A stretch of 64,000 nucleotides of DNA from positions 1 to 64,000 of the forward strand of contig LNEL01000046.1 of NCBI GenBank assembly GCA_001464935.1. Reading direction: 5' to 3'. Below are positions 17,689 to 25,755 of this stretch, piece after piece. A program made the position numbers and the translations under genes. The notes beneath the pieces were generated by a model. It was not told the origin of the DNA. It ran no database searches and saw only the letters and a list, made by a program, of their open reading frames with translations. The stretch comes from Gammaproteobacteria bacterium Ga0077536 (GTDB taxonomy: Bacteria; Pseudomonadota; Gammaproteobacteria; Ga0077536). Positions within the stretch are counted from its first letter, which is position 1; each line of letters starts with the position of its first letter.

Positions 17689-18101
17689 TCGGGCAGCACG
17701 GCGATGGCCTCGGCCTCGATCAGGGCATCCGCGTAGATCAGGCCCGCCACACGCACCGCGGTCGCTGCCGGCCCCGGCGCACGCAGGAACTCCATGCGCA
17801 CGCGCGTCATCTTCTCCCAGAATTCCTTGACCGCCGCCGGCGTGCCGTCGAACACGTAGTAGGTGTTCAGCTTCACGACGTGTCGCCAATCGGCGCCAGC
17901 CTCGGCCAGCACCTTCGAGATGTTGCCGAAGACGTTGCGCGTCTGCGTTTCGATGTCGCCGACACCGATGATGTTGCCCTCGCCGTCCGCTGACATCTGA
18001 CCGCCGACGAGAATGACGCGACCGAGCTGCCAGCCCTGTGACATGGCCACCGGCATCGACCAGTACCAGTGATCCTGCGGTTCGAGACGTTTGACGATCA
18101 T
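17685..18101 (-). CDS. RidA/YjgF-family protein lacking the canonical arginine
   Basis: This 138-residue protein has the YjgF/UK114 fold throughout (VILVGGQMSADGEGN, FGNISKVLAEAGADW, IEAEAIAVLPE). RidA enzymes hydrolyse reactive enamines/imines, and RutC-type members act in pyrimidine catabolism. The segment that reads PAR in E. coli RidA (Arg105, which binds the substrate carboxylate) reads PAAT here (Ala113). It therefore belongs with the Arg-lacking Rid subgroups and probably has another substrate. It overlaps both neighbours by ATGA, so it is an integral part of the monooxygenase operon. Confidence 0.88.
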   Translation of the reverse strand: MIVKRLEPQDHWYWSMPVAMSQGWQLGRVILVGGQMSADGEGNIIGVGDIETQTRNVFGNISKVLAEAGADWRHVVKLNTYYVFDGTPAAVKEFWEKMTRVRMEFLRAPGPAATAVRVAGLIYADALIEAEAIAVLPE

Positions 18102-19084
18102 GCCGGCTGCACCCCGCAGGCCTGCTGCAGTTCACGCAGACCACGCTTCACCGCGGCGGCCGCCTCTGGCACGCCCGGCAGTGCCGCGCACCAGGCGTCG
18201 ATCGCCGTGTCCGCCAGCGGCTGCCAGCGCGCGAGGATCGTCGCGATCGCCGCGTCGTTCGGCGCGTGCTGCAAGGTGAGCGCGACGAGGGCCTGGGTCC
18301 AGCGCTGCGAACGCTCGCTGTCGCGCCACTCGGCTTCGAGCAGCATCGCCGTCAGCGTGTCACCGGCATCGCGCGCGGCGCGTGCGAGCTGGCGGCAGCG
18401 GCACAGATCGAAGGCCGGCTTGGCGACGACGTTCAGGGCGATCACGTGTTCGCCCCAGTCGTAGGTCGCGAGCAGCTTCTCAAGCAGTTCGCGAAAGCCC
18501 TGCCATGCCGGGTCGTCCTCCCACAGCGCGCGCTCGGCGCCGAAGCCGAGATCGGGGCAGGCCACCTGCAGTTCGCGCGTGCGATAGGCCAGCCGGCTGA
18601 TCCATCGATACTGATCGGCGCCCTGGAAGGCCGCGCAGTTCGTGATCGTGCTGGCGGGTGCCATCTGTACGACATAGGCCGCCGCCATCTGCAACGCATG
18701 CAGTGGATAGCGGGCGGCGGTATACAGCCGCGGCAAGCCCTTCAGCCATGCCGGGTCGAGTGCCAGATCGTGCTCGTTGCGCGCGTGTTCCTCGAGCAGA
18801 CCGTCGACATATTCCTCGTGTCCGTCCTGCAGCACGTTGTACTGGCGGTAGATCAGTTCGTCCGGATCGCGGAAGGCGTCCCAGTCCGGATGCTGCAGCA
18901 CGCTGCCGCCGACGTGTTCGCGGTAGAAGCGGTTCATGAAGAGCTCGGGCGAGAGTTCGTAGGCATAGCCCGGATGTCGCGTGCGCGTGTGCAGGTTGTA
19001 GCTGACGACTTCGTATTCGGTCGGCCGGCGCCGGCCGCCGGCGAGCGTCGTCCAGGTCTTCAGGCCGTTGGTCGCTGTGTTCAT
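18098..19084 (-). CDS. tmoE: Diiron monooxygenase hydroxylase beta subunit (TmoE-like)
   Basis: This 328-residue protein is the length of toluene-4-monooxygenase beta subunits. It has their conserved N-terminus: RRPTEYEVVSYNLHTR, then YAYELSPE and WDAFRDPDELIYRQYN. Beta pairs with alpha in the (alpha-beta-gamma)2 hydroxylase and carries no diiron site, consistent with its degenerate ligands. The RBS GGAG precedes the ATG, and the gene overlaps ridA downstream by ATGA. The name is by homology; the substrate is not known to be toluene. Confidence 0.9.
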   Translation of the reverse strand: MNTATNGLKTWTTLAGGRRRPTEYEVVSYNLHTRTRHPGYAYELSPELFMNRFYREHVGGSVLQHPDWDAFRDPDELIYRQYNVLQDGHEEYVDGLLEEHARNEHDLALDPAWLKGLPRLYTAARYPLHALQMAAAYVVQMAPASTITNCAAFQGADQYRWISRLAYRTRELQVACPDLGFGAERALWEDDPAWQGFRELLEKLLATYDWGEHVIALNVVAKPAFDLCRCRQLARAARDAGDTLTAMLLEAEWRDSERSQRWTQALVALTLQHAPNDAAIATILARWQPLADTAIDAWCAALPGVPEAAAAVKRGLRELQQACGVQPA

Positions 19085-19115
19085 CGGTGACTCCGCATGG
19101 CGTGGGTGGGCGCGC

Positions 19116-19421
19116 TCAGGCCGCGGCGGGCGCGCTGTTCAGCACGAAGCGGACCGAGTCAGTGCTCGTGCGGATGAAACCGGCAAAGCCCGGCATGTTC
19201 ACTTCGAGCTCCCGCATCTGGAACGGGCGGCCCAGCATTCGTTCGATAGTCGCGCGATGAATCACGCATTCCTGTTCGACGCGCACGCGCAGATAGGAGG
19301 TGTGCTCGACGATCAGGATCTCCTTGCCCGGATTGTCCTCGCGGATGGCGTCGATCACGGCGTCTGCTATCTCGCCCTGGCGCAACACCGGGCCGGCGTA
19401 TTTCTTCGTGGCTGCATTCAT
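19116..19421 (-). CDS. tmoD: Monooxygenase effector/coupling protein (TmoD/MmoB-DmpM family)
   Basis: This 101-residue protein fits the MmoB/DmpM family in length (about 100) and in its blocks (GPVLRQGEIADAVIDAI, EHTSYLRV, LGRPFQMRELEVNMPGFAG). The effector binds the hydroxylase over the active site, gates substrate access and tunes oxygen activation. It is cofactor-free. AAGGAA lies upstream of the ATG, between the ferredoxin and beta genes, which is the classic tmoCDE order. Confidence 0.92.
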   Translation of the reverse strand: MNAATKKYAGPVLRQGEIADAVIDAIREDNPGKEILIVEHTSYLRVRVEQECVIHRATIERMLGRPFQMRELEVNMPGFAGFIRTSTDSVRFVLNSAPAAA

Positions 19422-19432
19422 CTCGGGTTCCT

Positions 19433-19774
19433 TCAGGTCAGACTGGCCACCGCGCCGGGCGCAACGGCCGACAGGTCGACATAGACGTCGTCACCATCGA
19501 CTTCGACGGGATAGGCGATCAGGGCGCAGCGCTTGGGATTGACGCCGGCGCCGGTCGCCGCATCGAAGCGCCAGCGGTGCGCGCTGCAGGTGATCACGCC
19601 ATCGTCGAAGCTGCCGTCGATCAGGGCCACCGCCTGGTGCGGGCAGCGCGGGTGATAGGCGCGCACGCCGGCGGCGGTGTTCACCACCAGCACTTCGACG
19701 TCGCCAGCGGTGAGCACGCGCATTTCGCCTTCCCACACGTCGTCGAGGGTGCAGACTTTCAGGCGCGCGCTCAT
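19433..19774 (-). CDS. tmoC: Rieske [2Fe-2S] ferredoxin of the monooxygenase (TmoC-like)
   Basis: This 113-residue protein has both Rieske ligand pairs, CPH (in PRCPHQAV) and CSAH (in ITCSAHRWRFD). It is the electron donor to the diiron hydroxylase in toluene-4-monooxygenase systems. Its ATG overlaps the gamma-subunit stop (ATGA). The reductase that would reduce it (TmoF) is not in the operon or elsewhere in the window. Confidence 0.93.
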   Translation of the reverse strand: MSARLKVCTLDDVWEGEMRVLTAGDVEVLVVNTAAGVRAYHPRCPHQAVALIDGSFDDGVITCSAHRWRFDAATGAGVNPKRCALIAYPVEVDGDDVYVDLSAVAPGAVASLT

Positions 19775-20061
19775 GCGTCGTTCCGTACCGCCGCGAGCAC
19801 GCGCGGTTCGCGATAGATTTCGATCGTCTCGAGTTCGATGAAGCCGGCTTCGGCGACGGTCAGGGTCGGCGGCAGCGGCTCGGTCGCGTCCGGCAGGCGC
19901 ACGCGCAGCCGCTCCGTCGGCGCCACCGGGCGCACGACGACGCCGGCGAGCAGGTCGGCGGCCACGGCACACACGTCGTCCATCGTCGAACTGCGGTCGA
20001 CCATCAGCACCTTGAAGCCGTAGTCGCCCTCGAATCCACATACCACTGGAAAGTTGCTCAT
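19771..20061 (-). CDS. tmoB: Diiron monooxygenase gamma subunit (TmoB-like)
   Basis: This 96-residue protein has the ubiquitin-like gamma-subunit pattern: FPVVCGFEGDYGFKVLMVD, then VRPVAPTERLRVRL. Length and place (directly after alpha, before the Rieske ferredoxin) match TmoB/TouB. It is a structural part of the hydroxylase. The RBS GAGGAA precedes the ATG. Confidence 0.9.
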   Translation of the reverse strand: MSNFPVVCGFEGDYGFKVLMVDRSSTMDDVCAVAADLLAGVVVRPVAPTERLRVRLPDATEPLPPTLTVAEAGFIELETIEIYREPRVLAAVRNDA

Positions 20062-20080
20062 GCCGGGTTCCTCTTCCGGG

Positions 20081-21583
20081 TCAGGTGCCCGTTGCGCGGC
20101 GGGTCGTCAGCGCGTCGTCATAGGCTTCGACCCACGCGTAGTTCGTGCCCTCGATGCCATACTCCTCCGGCGCCATGTTCATGTGTTCCATCACGCCGTC
20201 GGGCGCGACGATGCCCTGCGCGACGCGATCGATCAGGCTCAGGTGACCGGCATAGCGCTCCGGCTCCTGCTCGAAGATCCATTTGTCGACGACCGACTGG
20301 AAGTGATAGCGACGCCCCTGGTAGTCGAGCGTGTGATCCTTGAGGTTCCACTTCCTGCCGGGCACGCCGGTCAGCTCGAGGCCGTGCATGTTGCACAGCA
20401 TGGGCAGGGTCTTCGGGATCGTGCTGTCGAGGCGGCCGGCGCGGATGTTCTCGATGATCACGTCCCAGACCTGGCCGAAGGTGTCGTTCCAGCCCGGGTA
20501 TTTCTCCTCGAGCCAGGCGCGCTCAGCGGGATTGGTGCCGGCAATCGGGTGCCACCATTCGGTCGGGCGGTACAGGTAGATGCCGAGCTGCTGGGCGTGA
20601 TGGAAGACTTCGATGTCTTCGAGCAGCAGATCCCAGTACCAGGGCTTCTCCATGCCCATGTCTTCGAGCTTGGCGACGAACTGGTCGAGGATCCACTCGT
20701 TCATGAATTCCTTGAACGAGCCTTCGCGCTTGTCGAGCGGGGTGTAGTAATCCATGCAGGTGCCTGACAGTGCCGAGAACTGCTTCCAGCAACGCCAGAA
20801 CGAGATGTCGATGAGCTTCTGGGCCTCGGCCTTGCGACCGCTGTCGATCATCATCTTCAGCAAGGGTTCGCCGATCTGCGCGTGGCGCGCCTCGTCGGAC
20901 TGGATTGACTGCAGCATCGTGGAGAAGCTGAAGTCGCCGCAGTTCGCGGCATCCGCCGACAGCGCGATGAACTGCAGGTTGGTGAACGCGGTCTCGAACG
21001 CGAAATTCGTCATGATCGCAGCGCTGATCGCGTCGCGCGTGTGCTCGAGGTCGTCGAAGGTGTGACGTTCGCTGATGATCACCCAGTTGTCGGTACGCGG
21101 CGCCTTCTGCGCCCAGTCGAAGGTGCGACTCTTCGCGAGATATTCATAGGCGAAATACAGATGCACCTGCGCGTGGCGCATTTCATCGAGACTGCCGAAG
21201 GTCGCCATGTTGCGCATGCCCGGCGCACGACCGAAGCGCGTCATGCGCGCGAAGGCTGACACCGAGTGGTATTCGAGAAAGCTCACGGCGCCGAAATGCA
21301 TCTGCAACAGCGCCTTCCAGCCCGGTGACGCATTCTCGTACATCTGCGAGCGGGCCAGCGCCGCCTTCACCGAATAGGCGCCGACGTCCTTCTCACGCTG
21401 CGTCTTCACGTAGTCGCGGTACGTGACCTTGTACGGTTCATCGAAGGTCTCGAGCAGTTCGAGCGGCATCTCGAGCACGTCACTCAGCTCTTTCGGGAAC
21501 AGGGCCTGCTCGGAGACGTAACGCGGCGTCCAGTTGGTGTCGCGCGCGATGTCGTACCAGTCTTCGCTGTTCAACAGGGCCAT
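20081..21583 (-). CDS. tmoA: Diiron monooxygenase hydroxylase alpha subunit (TmoA-like)
   Basis: This 500-residue protein has the same length as toluene-4-monooxygenase TmoA. All six diiron ligands fall at the T4MO positions: Glu104, Glu134 and His137 (DEMRH), Glu197, Glu231 and His234 (DEARH). The gate residue Thr201 and pocket residues Phe176, Phe196 and Phe205 are also kept. Positions that steer regiospecificity differ: 100 is Val, 103 Leu, 107 Ser and 141 His. The enzyme therefore probably hydroxylates an unsaturated or aromatic substrate unlike toluene. This is the first gene of the operon, with RBS GAGGAG before ATG 21583; the frame stays open upstream but lacks conserved sequence. Confidence 0.94.
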   Translation of the reverse strand: MALLNSEDWYDIARDTNWTPRYVSEQALFPKELSDVLEMPLELLETFDEPYKVTYRDYVKTQREKDVGAYSVKAALARSQMYENASPGWKALLQMHFGAVSFLEYHSVSAFARMTRFGRAPGMRNMATFGSLDEMRHAQVHLYFAYEYLAKSRTFDWAQKAPRTDNWVIISERHTFDDLEHTRDAISAAIMTNFAFETAFTNLQFIALSADAANCGDFSFSTMLQSIQSDEARHAQIGEPLLKMMIDSGRKAEAQKLIDISFWRCWKQFSALSGTCMDYYTPLDKREGSFKEFMNEWILDQFVAKLEDMGMEKPWYWDLLLEDIEVFHHAQQLGIYLYRPTEWWHPIAGTNPAERAWLEEKYPGWNDTFGQVWDVIIENIRAGRLDSTIPKTLPMLCNMHGLELTGVPGRKWNLKDHTLDYQGRRYHFQSVVDKWIFEQEPERYAGHLSLIDRVAQGIVAPDGVMEHMNMAPEEYGIEGTNYAWVEAYDDALTTRRATGT

Positions 21584-22484
21584 CGTGCCTTCTCCTCTCG
21601 CGGGTTGGTCGGGCAGGCGGGTGGACACTCGTCGACCGGCCTGGTCGCCCGGGGTGCACGCGGCGACAGTGTATTCAACTCGGTTTCTGTATAGCGAAAG
21701 CTGTGCCATGCCGCGGACAAAAGCGCCAAAGCCTATAAAAACCGTGCCTTGGCGCGATTTCCCCGGCGGACGCGGCGCGGCGGCCCGCTGCCGGACGCAC
21801 CGCTCGCGTGCGACAGGGCAGCGCGGGAGTTTATTTTCGTGCAACTCGCTTTCCGGCCGTGCCGGCCGCAACCGGCGCGCTCGCCCCTGGCTGGCGGCCT
21901 GAGGTGGACGAGACCGCCCGCGTCACCGGGCCTGATTCCCGCACAGGCAGTTCCGCGCGGCGGGGCACCCGCGGTCTTGCGTCTGCGTCGCCCGCACACA
22001 TCGCACAGCGGCGCGCGCCACCGGGCTGACGTCCCGTCGTTGACGGCGTGTCGCGGCCTGAGCGGTCAGCGCGCCGCTGAACACGAGGCGCCATCTCCAT
22101 GGCGAAGCGACGTGCACCGTCAGCGTGGTGCACGTGACTTCGACTGGTGCAATTTCGCCGCGATGTCGCCGATGAGGTGCGAGGCACGTCGCATGCACCC
22201 GAGCGCGATGCACGCATCATTGCATCCAGACGCGCGCCGACATGTCGCAATCGGCAGTGCATTGCACATTTCTTGATCGAGCCTTCAGCTGTCCTGCGCC
22301 GGGCGTTTTTTACAAACGCATGAATTGATTCGTGTTGCACGAGTGGATCGATTCATGCACCTGTCCTCGCCGATCGCTGATTACCGGCGAGTGTTCAAAA
22401 AGTAGTGCGGCAGGGAATGCGAGCAGTGACGCGGCGTCATTTTGGCGCATCTCGCGAAGGGGCTCGCATCAATCGGAGGGTTTG
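21584..22484. other. Long divergent intergenic region (about 900 bp)
   Basis: This separates the monooxygenase operon (minus) from the secreted amidase (plus). Open frames here show no recognisable product, unlike the flanking genes. It should hold both promoters. A local AT-rich patch lies near 21670-21740, upstream of tmoA, and another at 22300-22360, upstream of the amidase and containing an inverted repeat. Confidence 0.5.
22319..22357. promoter_or_regulatory. Inverted repeat, possible operator
   Basis: CATGAATTGATTC (22319-22331) and GATCGATTCATG (22346-22357) form an imperfect palindrome about 130 bp upstream of the amidase start, in an AT-rich patch. A dimeric regulator could bind here; which one is unknown. 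Confidence 0.4.
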
Positions 22485-24257
22485 ATGAACAAGAATGAAA
22501 GAACGGCAGTCCGGCAATCGCCAACGACATACGCGCGTCGCGCGCCAGGCAGTACGCTGCGCGCACTGGCGCTCGGCATCGCCATCGCGTGTACGCCCGT
22601 CGCGCAGGCGCTCGACATCGTCGACATCACGATTCAGGAAATCGAGGCAGGGCTCGCCTCCGGCGCGTTCACTGCGGTCGATCTCTACAACGCACACATG
22701 GAGCGCATCAACAAGTTCGAAGGCACGTACAACGCTTTCACCTTCTTCAATCCGACCGCGCTCGCCGAAGCAGAAGCACTCGACGCCGAGTACAAGCTGA
22801 CCGGCGCGCGTTCGCCGCTGCACGGCGTGCCGATCGTGATCAAGGAAGCGATGGACGTGAAAGGGCTGCCCTCGACGGCCGGTTACGACCGCTTTTACAG
22901 CGGCACGGGCGGCATCGACCTGATCCCGGAAACGGATGCGCCGGTTGTCGCGCGGCTGCGTGAAGCGGGCGCGATCATCATTGGCAAGACGAACATCCCG
23001 GAGTTCAGCCGCAGCGGCAACAACGCGAGCACGAGCTGGGACGGCGACACCTTCAACGCCTATGACATCACGCTGCAGCCGGGCGGCAGCAGCTCGGGCA
23101 CCGCGATGGCGGTGGCGGGCAGCTTTGCGGTGGTGGGCACGGCCGAAGAAACCGGCGGTTCGATTCAGAACCCCGCCTCGGCGCACAGCCTCGCGAGCGT
23201 GAAGACCACCAACGGGCTGATTCCGAACAGCGGCGTCGCGCCGTTGTCCGGCGCCACCCGCGATGTCGTCGGCCCGCACGCGCGCACCGTCTACGATGCC
23301 GCCGTGATGCTCGACGTGATGGCCGGTTATTCGCTGGCGGACGAGAAGACGATGGCGTCGGTGGGCAATATCCCGAAGGACGGCTACGTCAGCATGCTGT
23401 CGACGACCGCACTCGAAGGCAAACGCTTCGGCATGATTGGGGACGGCTGGCGCGCCCGCATCATGGATCCGACCAACGCCAACAGCATCGCGCCGGAAAC
23501 CCTGGCGATGTACAACCAGGCGATGGCCGAGATGGAAGCGGAAGGTGCCACGTTCGTCGAAGACCCGTTCGCCGGTACTGACTTCAGCGCCCTGCGCGCG
23601 GCCATTCCGAACGCGGCGGCGTCGAACCCGTTCTACTTCGAGAAGTGGCTCGAACGCATGGGTCCGAGCATGATCGCGAACAAGACAGCGGCTGAGAACG
23701 GCATCAGTTCGATTGCGGCACTCGGCATGCTCGGCATTTCGCCGTTCGATCCGGGTGAGTCCTTCGCGACGACGCCGACGAACTTCCCGCTCGAATTCGC
23801 GAACCCGGACGTGCCGCCGAACATCGAGGCCTTCTTCGAAGCGCGCGCGGAACTGATCTCGCTGTTCAACAGCGTGCTGGACGCGCATGACCTCGACGGT
23901 CTGTTCTTCCCGCAGGCCGTGCGCCCGGTGCCCGATCTCGGTGGCGCTGGCATAGGTGCGACGACGGTCTCGGAGATCAACATCGTCGGCCTGCCCGGCG
24001 TCACGGTCTCGGGTGGCTATTACGATGACGGCTCGCCGTTCAGCGTGATCTTCGTCGGCAAGCAGTGGTCGGAAGGCTCTCTGCTGTCCTTCGCCTACGA
24101 CTACGAGCAGGCGACGATGCATCGGATAGCGCCTACCCTGGTGGCGCCGGTGCCGGTGCCGGCCGCGCTGCCGCTGTTTGCCGCGGCCCTGATCCCGCTG
24201 GCGCGCTACCGCCGTCGCGTGGTCGGCGCCCGGCTGAATCAGCGGTTCGCCGTCTGA
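22485..24257 (+). CDS. Secreted amidase-signature hydrolase with CTERM sorting tail
   Basis: This 590-residue protein has a signal peptide ending near residue 42 (CTPVAQA). The amidase-signature triad is visible: Lys120 (IVIKEAMD), cis-Ser204 (GGSSSGTAMA) and nucleophile Ser226 (EETGGSIQNPAS). These enzymes hydrolyse amides. The C-terminus reads VPVPAALPLFAAALIPLA followed by RYRRR: a Pro-containing motif, a hydrophobic helix and a basic end, the layout of VPLPA/PEP-CTERM tags processed by an exosortase. An envelope-anchored amidase is therefore likely. The start has RBS GGAGGG. It is divergent from the monooxygenase operon; a shared substrate is possible but unproven. Confidence 0.88.
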   Translation: MNKNERTAVRQSPTTYARRAPGSTLRALALGIAIACTPVAQALDIVDITIQEIEAGLASGAFTAVDLYNAHMERINKFEGTYNAFTFFNPTALAEAEALDAEYKLTGARSPLHGVPIVIKEAMDVKGLPSTAGYDRFYSGTGGIDLIPETDAPVVARLREAGAIIIGKTNIPEFSRSGNNASTSWDGDTFNAYDITLQPGGSSSGTAMAVAGSFAVVGTAEETGGSIQNPASAHSLASVKTTNGLIPNSGVAPLSGATRDVVGPHARTVYDAAVMLDVMAGYSLADEKTMASVGNIPKDGYVSMLSTTALEGKRFGMIGDGWRARIMDPTNANSIAPETLAMYNQAMAEMEAEGATFVEDPFAGTDFSALRAAIPNAAASNPFYFEKWLERMGPSMIANKTAAENGISSIAALGMLGISPFDPGESFATTPTNFPLEFANPDVPPNIEAFFEARAELISLFNSVLDAHDLDGLFFPQAVRPVPDLGGAGIGATTVSEINIVGLPGVTVSGGYYDDGSPFSVIFVGKQWSEGSLLSFAYDYEQATMHRIAPTLVAPVPVPAALPLFAAALIPLARYRRRVVGARLNQRFAV

Positions 24258-24319
24258 GGCCCAGGCGTTTCATGATCCTGTTCCCCGGTGTCCACGGAGG
24301 GACGCCGCGGAATGCGCCG

Positions 24320-24751
24320 ATGACACGACCTCCGCTCCTCCTGCCACCCTCACGCCCGTCGTGCGTGGCTGCTCTGTGCGCGATCTGGTTGATCGCGCTG
24401 ACACCGGTGACCGCCATGGCCATTGAATGCAAGGAAGACGGCACCCAGTTCGAGCGCAACTTCTGTGCGACGCTGGCGGCCGAACGCGCCGAGCGCGAAC
24501 TCGATGCGGCGCTGGCCGCAGCACGGCAACGCACGGCGATCGATCCCAACGCACAGACTGCACTCACCGCCGCGCACCTCGCGTGGCAGGCCTTCCGCGA
24601 CGCCGCGCTGGCGGCGGCCTTTCCCTGTTACCACGACGACATCACGGTCTGCTTCGGCGAAGACACGCCGCGTCAGCATGCGCTGTTCCGCGCGCAGCTC
24701 GCGCGGGAACGCATCGGTCATCTGAACACGGAGTGGCAACAACAGAAGTAG
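24320..24751 (+). CDS. LprI/DUF1311-like periplasmic protein
   Basis: This 143-residue protein has a hydrophobic signal (about residues 14-33, ending TAMA). A short domain follows with IECKEDGTQFERNFCAT, then AAHLAWQAFRDAALAAAFPC and a further Cys, matching the lysozyme-inhibitor LprI-like (DUF1311) pattern. Members are periplasmic; the inhibitor function is known only for some. An in-frame ATG at 24272 would give a longer leader; 24320 places the signal peptide better. Confidence 0.65.
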   Translation: MTRPPLLLPPSRPSCVAALCAIWLIALTPVTAMAIECKEDGTQFERNFCATLAAERAERELDAALAAARQRTAIDPNAQTALTAAHLAWQAFRDAALAAAFPCYHDDITVCFGEDTPRQHALFRAQLARERIGHLNTEWQQQK

Positions 24752-25007
24752 CAGCCCGTCGTGGGGCCGCGCTTCCGAACCCTGCCTGATCCGACACACG
24801 GACGATCCTGATCACGGATCCCGGGTGCCCGAGCGCCGGGTGAGGCCACTGCAGTCACCGCCTTCGTCGCAGGCACAGCGGGCGGCCATCGGTGCGGACC
24901 GGGCTCGACGCCGCCGGGCGGGACCCCGGCTGGGAGCGGCAGACCGGGTTGTGCGATCGCCGGCGTATCCGCGATCATGCCGCCTTCCCTCCGCGACAGG
25001 TCCTGTC

Positions 25008-25664
25008 ATGAGCAAAGTCGATCATCTCTGCACCGCCGACCATCTCGCGCAGACCGCGCGTTATGCCGAGTGGGCGCCACAGGCGCTGAAAGGTTTCCAG
25101 GCGCTCGCCGGCGGCGCCTTTGCACCGGGTGCGCTGACGGTACGTGAGAAGGAGATCATCGCCTTCGGGTGCGCGCATGCGCTGCGCTGCCCGTACTGCA
25201 TCGACTATCACCACAAACTCGGCACCGAGGCGGGCGCCACGCGTGACGAACTGACCGAAGCGCTGTGGGTGGCGATTGCCGTGGCCGCGCACGCGCCGCT
25301 GGCACACGCCTCGCTGGCGCTGCGGCTGCTCGACGGCGAACGGCCGGCCGAGTTCTACACCCCTGGCTGGCAGGCGCCGCTCGCAGATCTCGCCGCGACG
25401 TCGCCGGCCGCGATGCGGGGCTACGACGCACTGCAGGACGCGGCGTTCGCCGCCGGTGTGCTGTCGGCGCCGGTGAAGACCCTGATCGCCGTGGCCTGCG
25501 CGCACAACGTACGGTGCCCGATGTCGATCGAGCGTTACGTCACGCAGGCCCTGGCCAATGGCAGCTCTAAGCCCGCCATCGCCGAAGCGGTGTTCGTCGC
25601 GATCGAGATGGCGGCCGGGGCCTGTCTCGGCCACTCGGGTCTCGCCGCCGCGCTGATGGCCTGA
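25008..25664 (+). CDS. AhpD-like carboxymuconolactone decarboxylase family protein
   Basis: This 218-residue protein consists of two CMD/AhpD-like halves. The first carries the redox pair CPYC (61-64) followed by IDYHH, with the preceding EKEIIAFGCAHALRC typical of the family. In the second half the pair has degenerated to CPMS. AhpD-type proteins reduce peroxides through the CxxC; others are non-catalytic. It stands alone on the plus strand between the LprI-like gene and the TIR genes. Confidence 0.8.
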   Translation: MSKVDHLCTADHLAQTARYAEWAPQALKGFQALAGGAFAPGALTVREKEIIAFGCAHALRCPYCIDYHHKLGTEAGATRDELTEALWVAIAVAAHAPLAHASLALRLLDGERPAEFYTPGWQAPLADLAATSPAAMRGYDALQDAAFAAGVLSAPVKTLIAVACAHNVRCPMSIERYVTQALANGSSKPAIAEAVFVAIEMAAGACLGHSGLAAALMA

Positions 25665-25713
25665 GGGACCGCCTGAGAAACCCGCGGGCGGCGTTCGGCC
25701 CGATCGATTCGTC

Positions 25714-25719
25714 TATACT
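25714..25719 (+). promoter_or_regulatory. Possible -10 element of the TIR gene cluster
   Basis: TATACT stands out in GC-rich sequence 37 bp before the first TIR gene. No good -35 box is seen, so the call is weak. Confidence 0.3.
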
Positions 25720-25755
25720 CAGGTCCGCGCTGCCCCACGGACGATCGGACGCGAG

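Noticed and set aside
14106..21583. Simple annotation as a toluene degradation operon
   Set aside because: No ring-cleavage genes, no reductase, different pocket residues, and downstream genes for N-compound hydrolysis.
21749..22276. Open frames in the long gap between tmoA and the amidase
   Set aside because: No RBS, no recognisable product, low-complexity Arg/Pro/Ala composition on both strands.
22437..24122. 561-codon minus-strand frame opposite the amidase
   Set aside because: No recognisable motif; the plus strand encodes an intact amidase triad with signal peptide and RBS.
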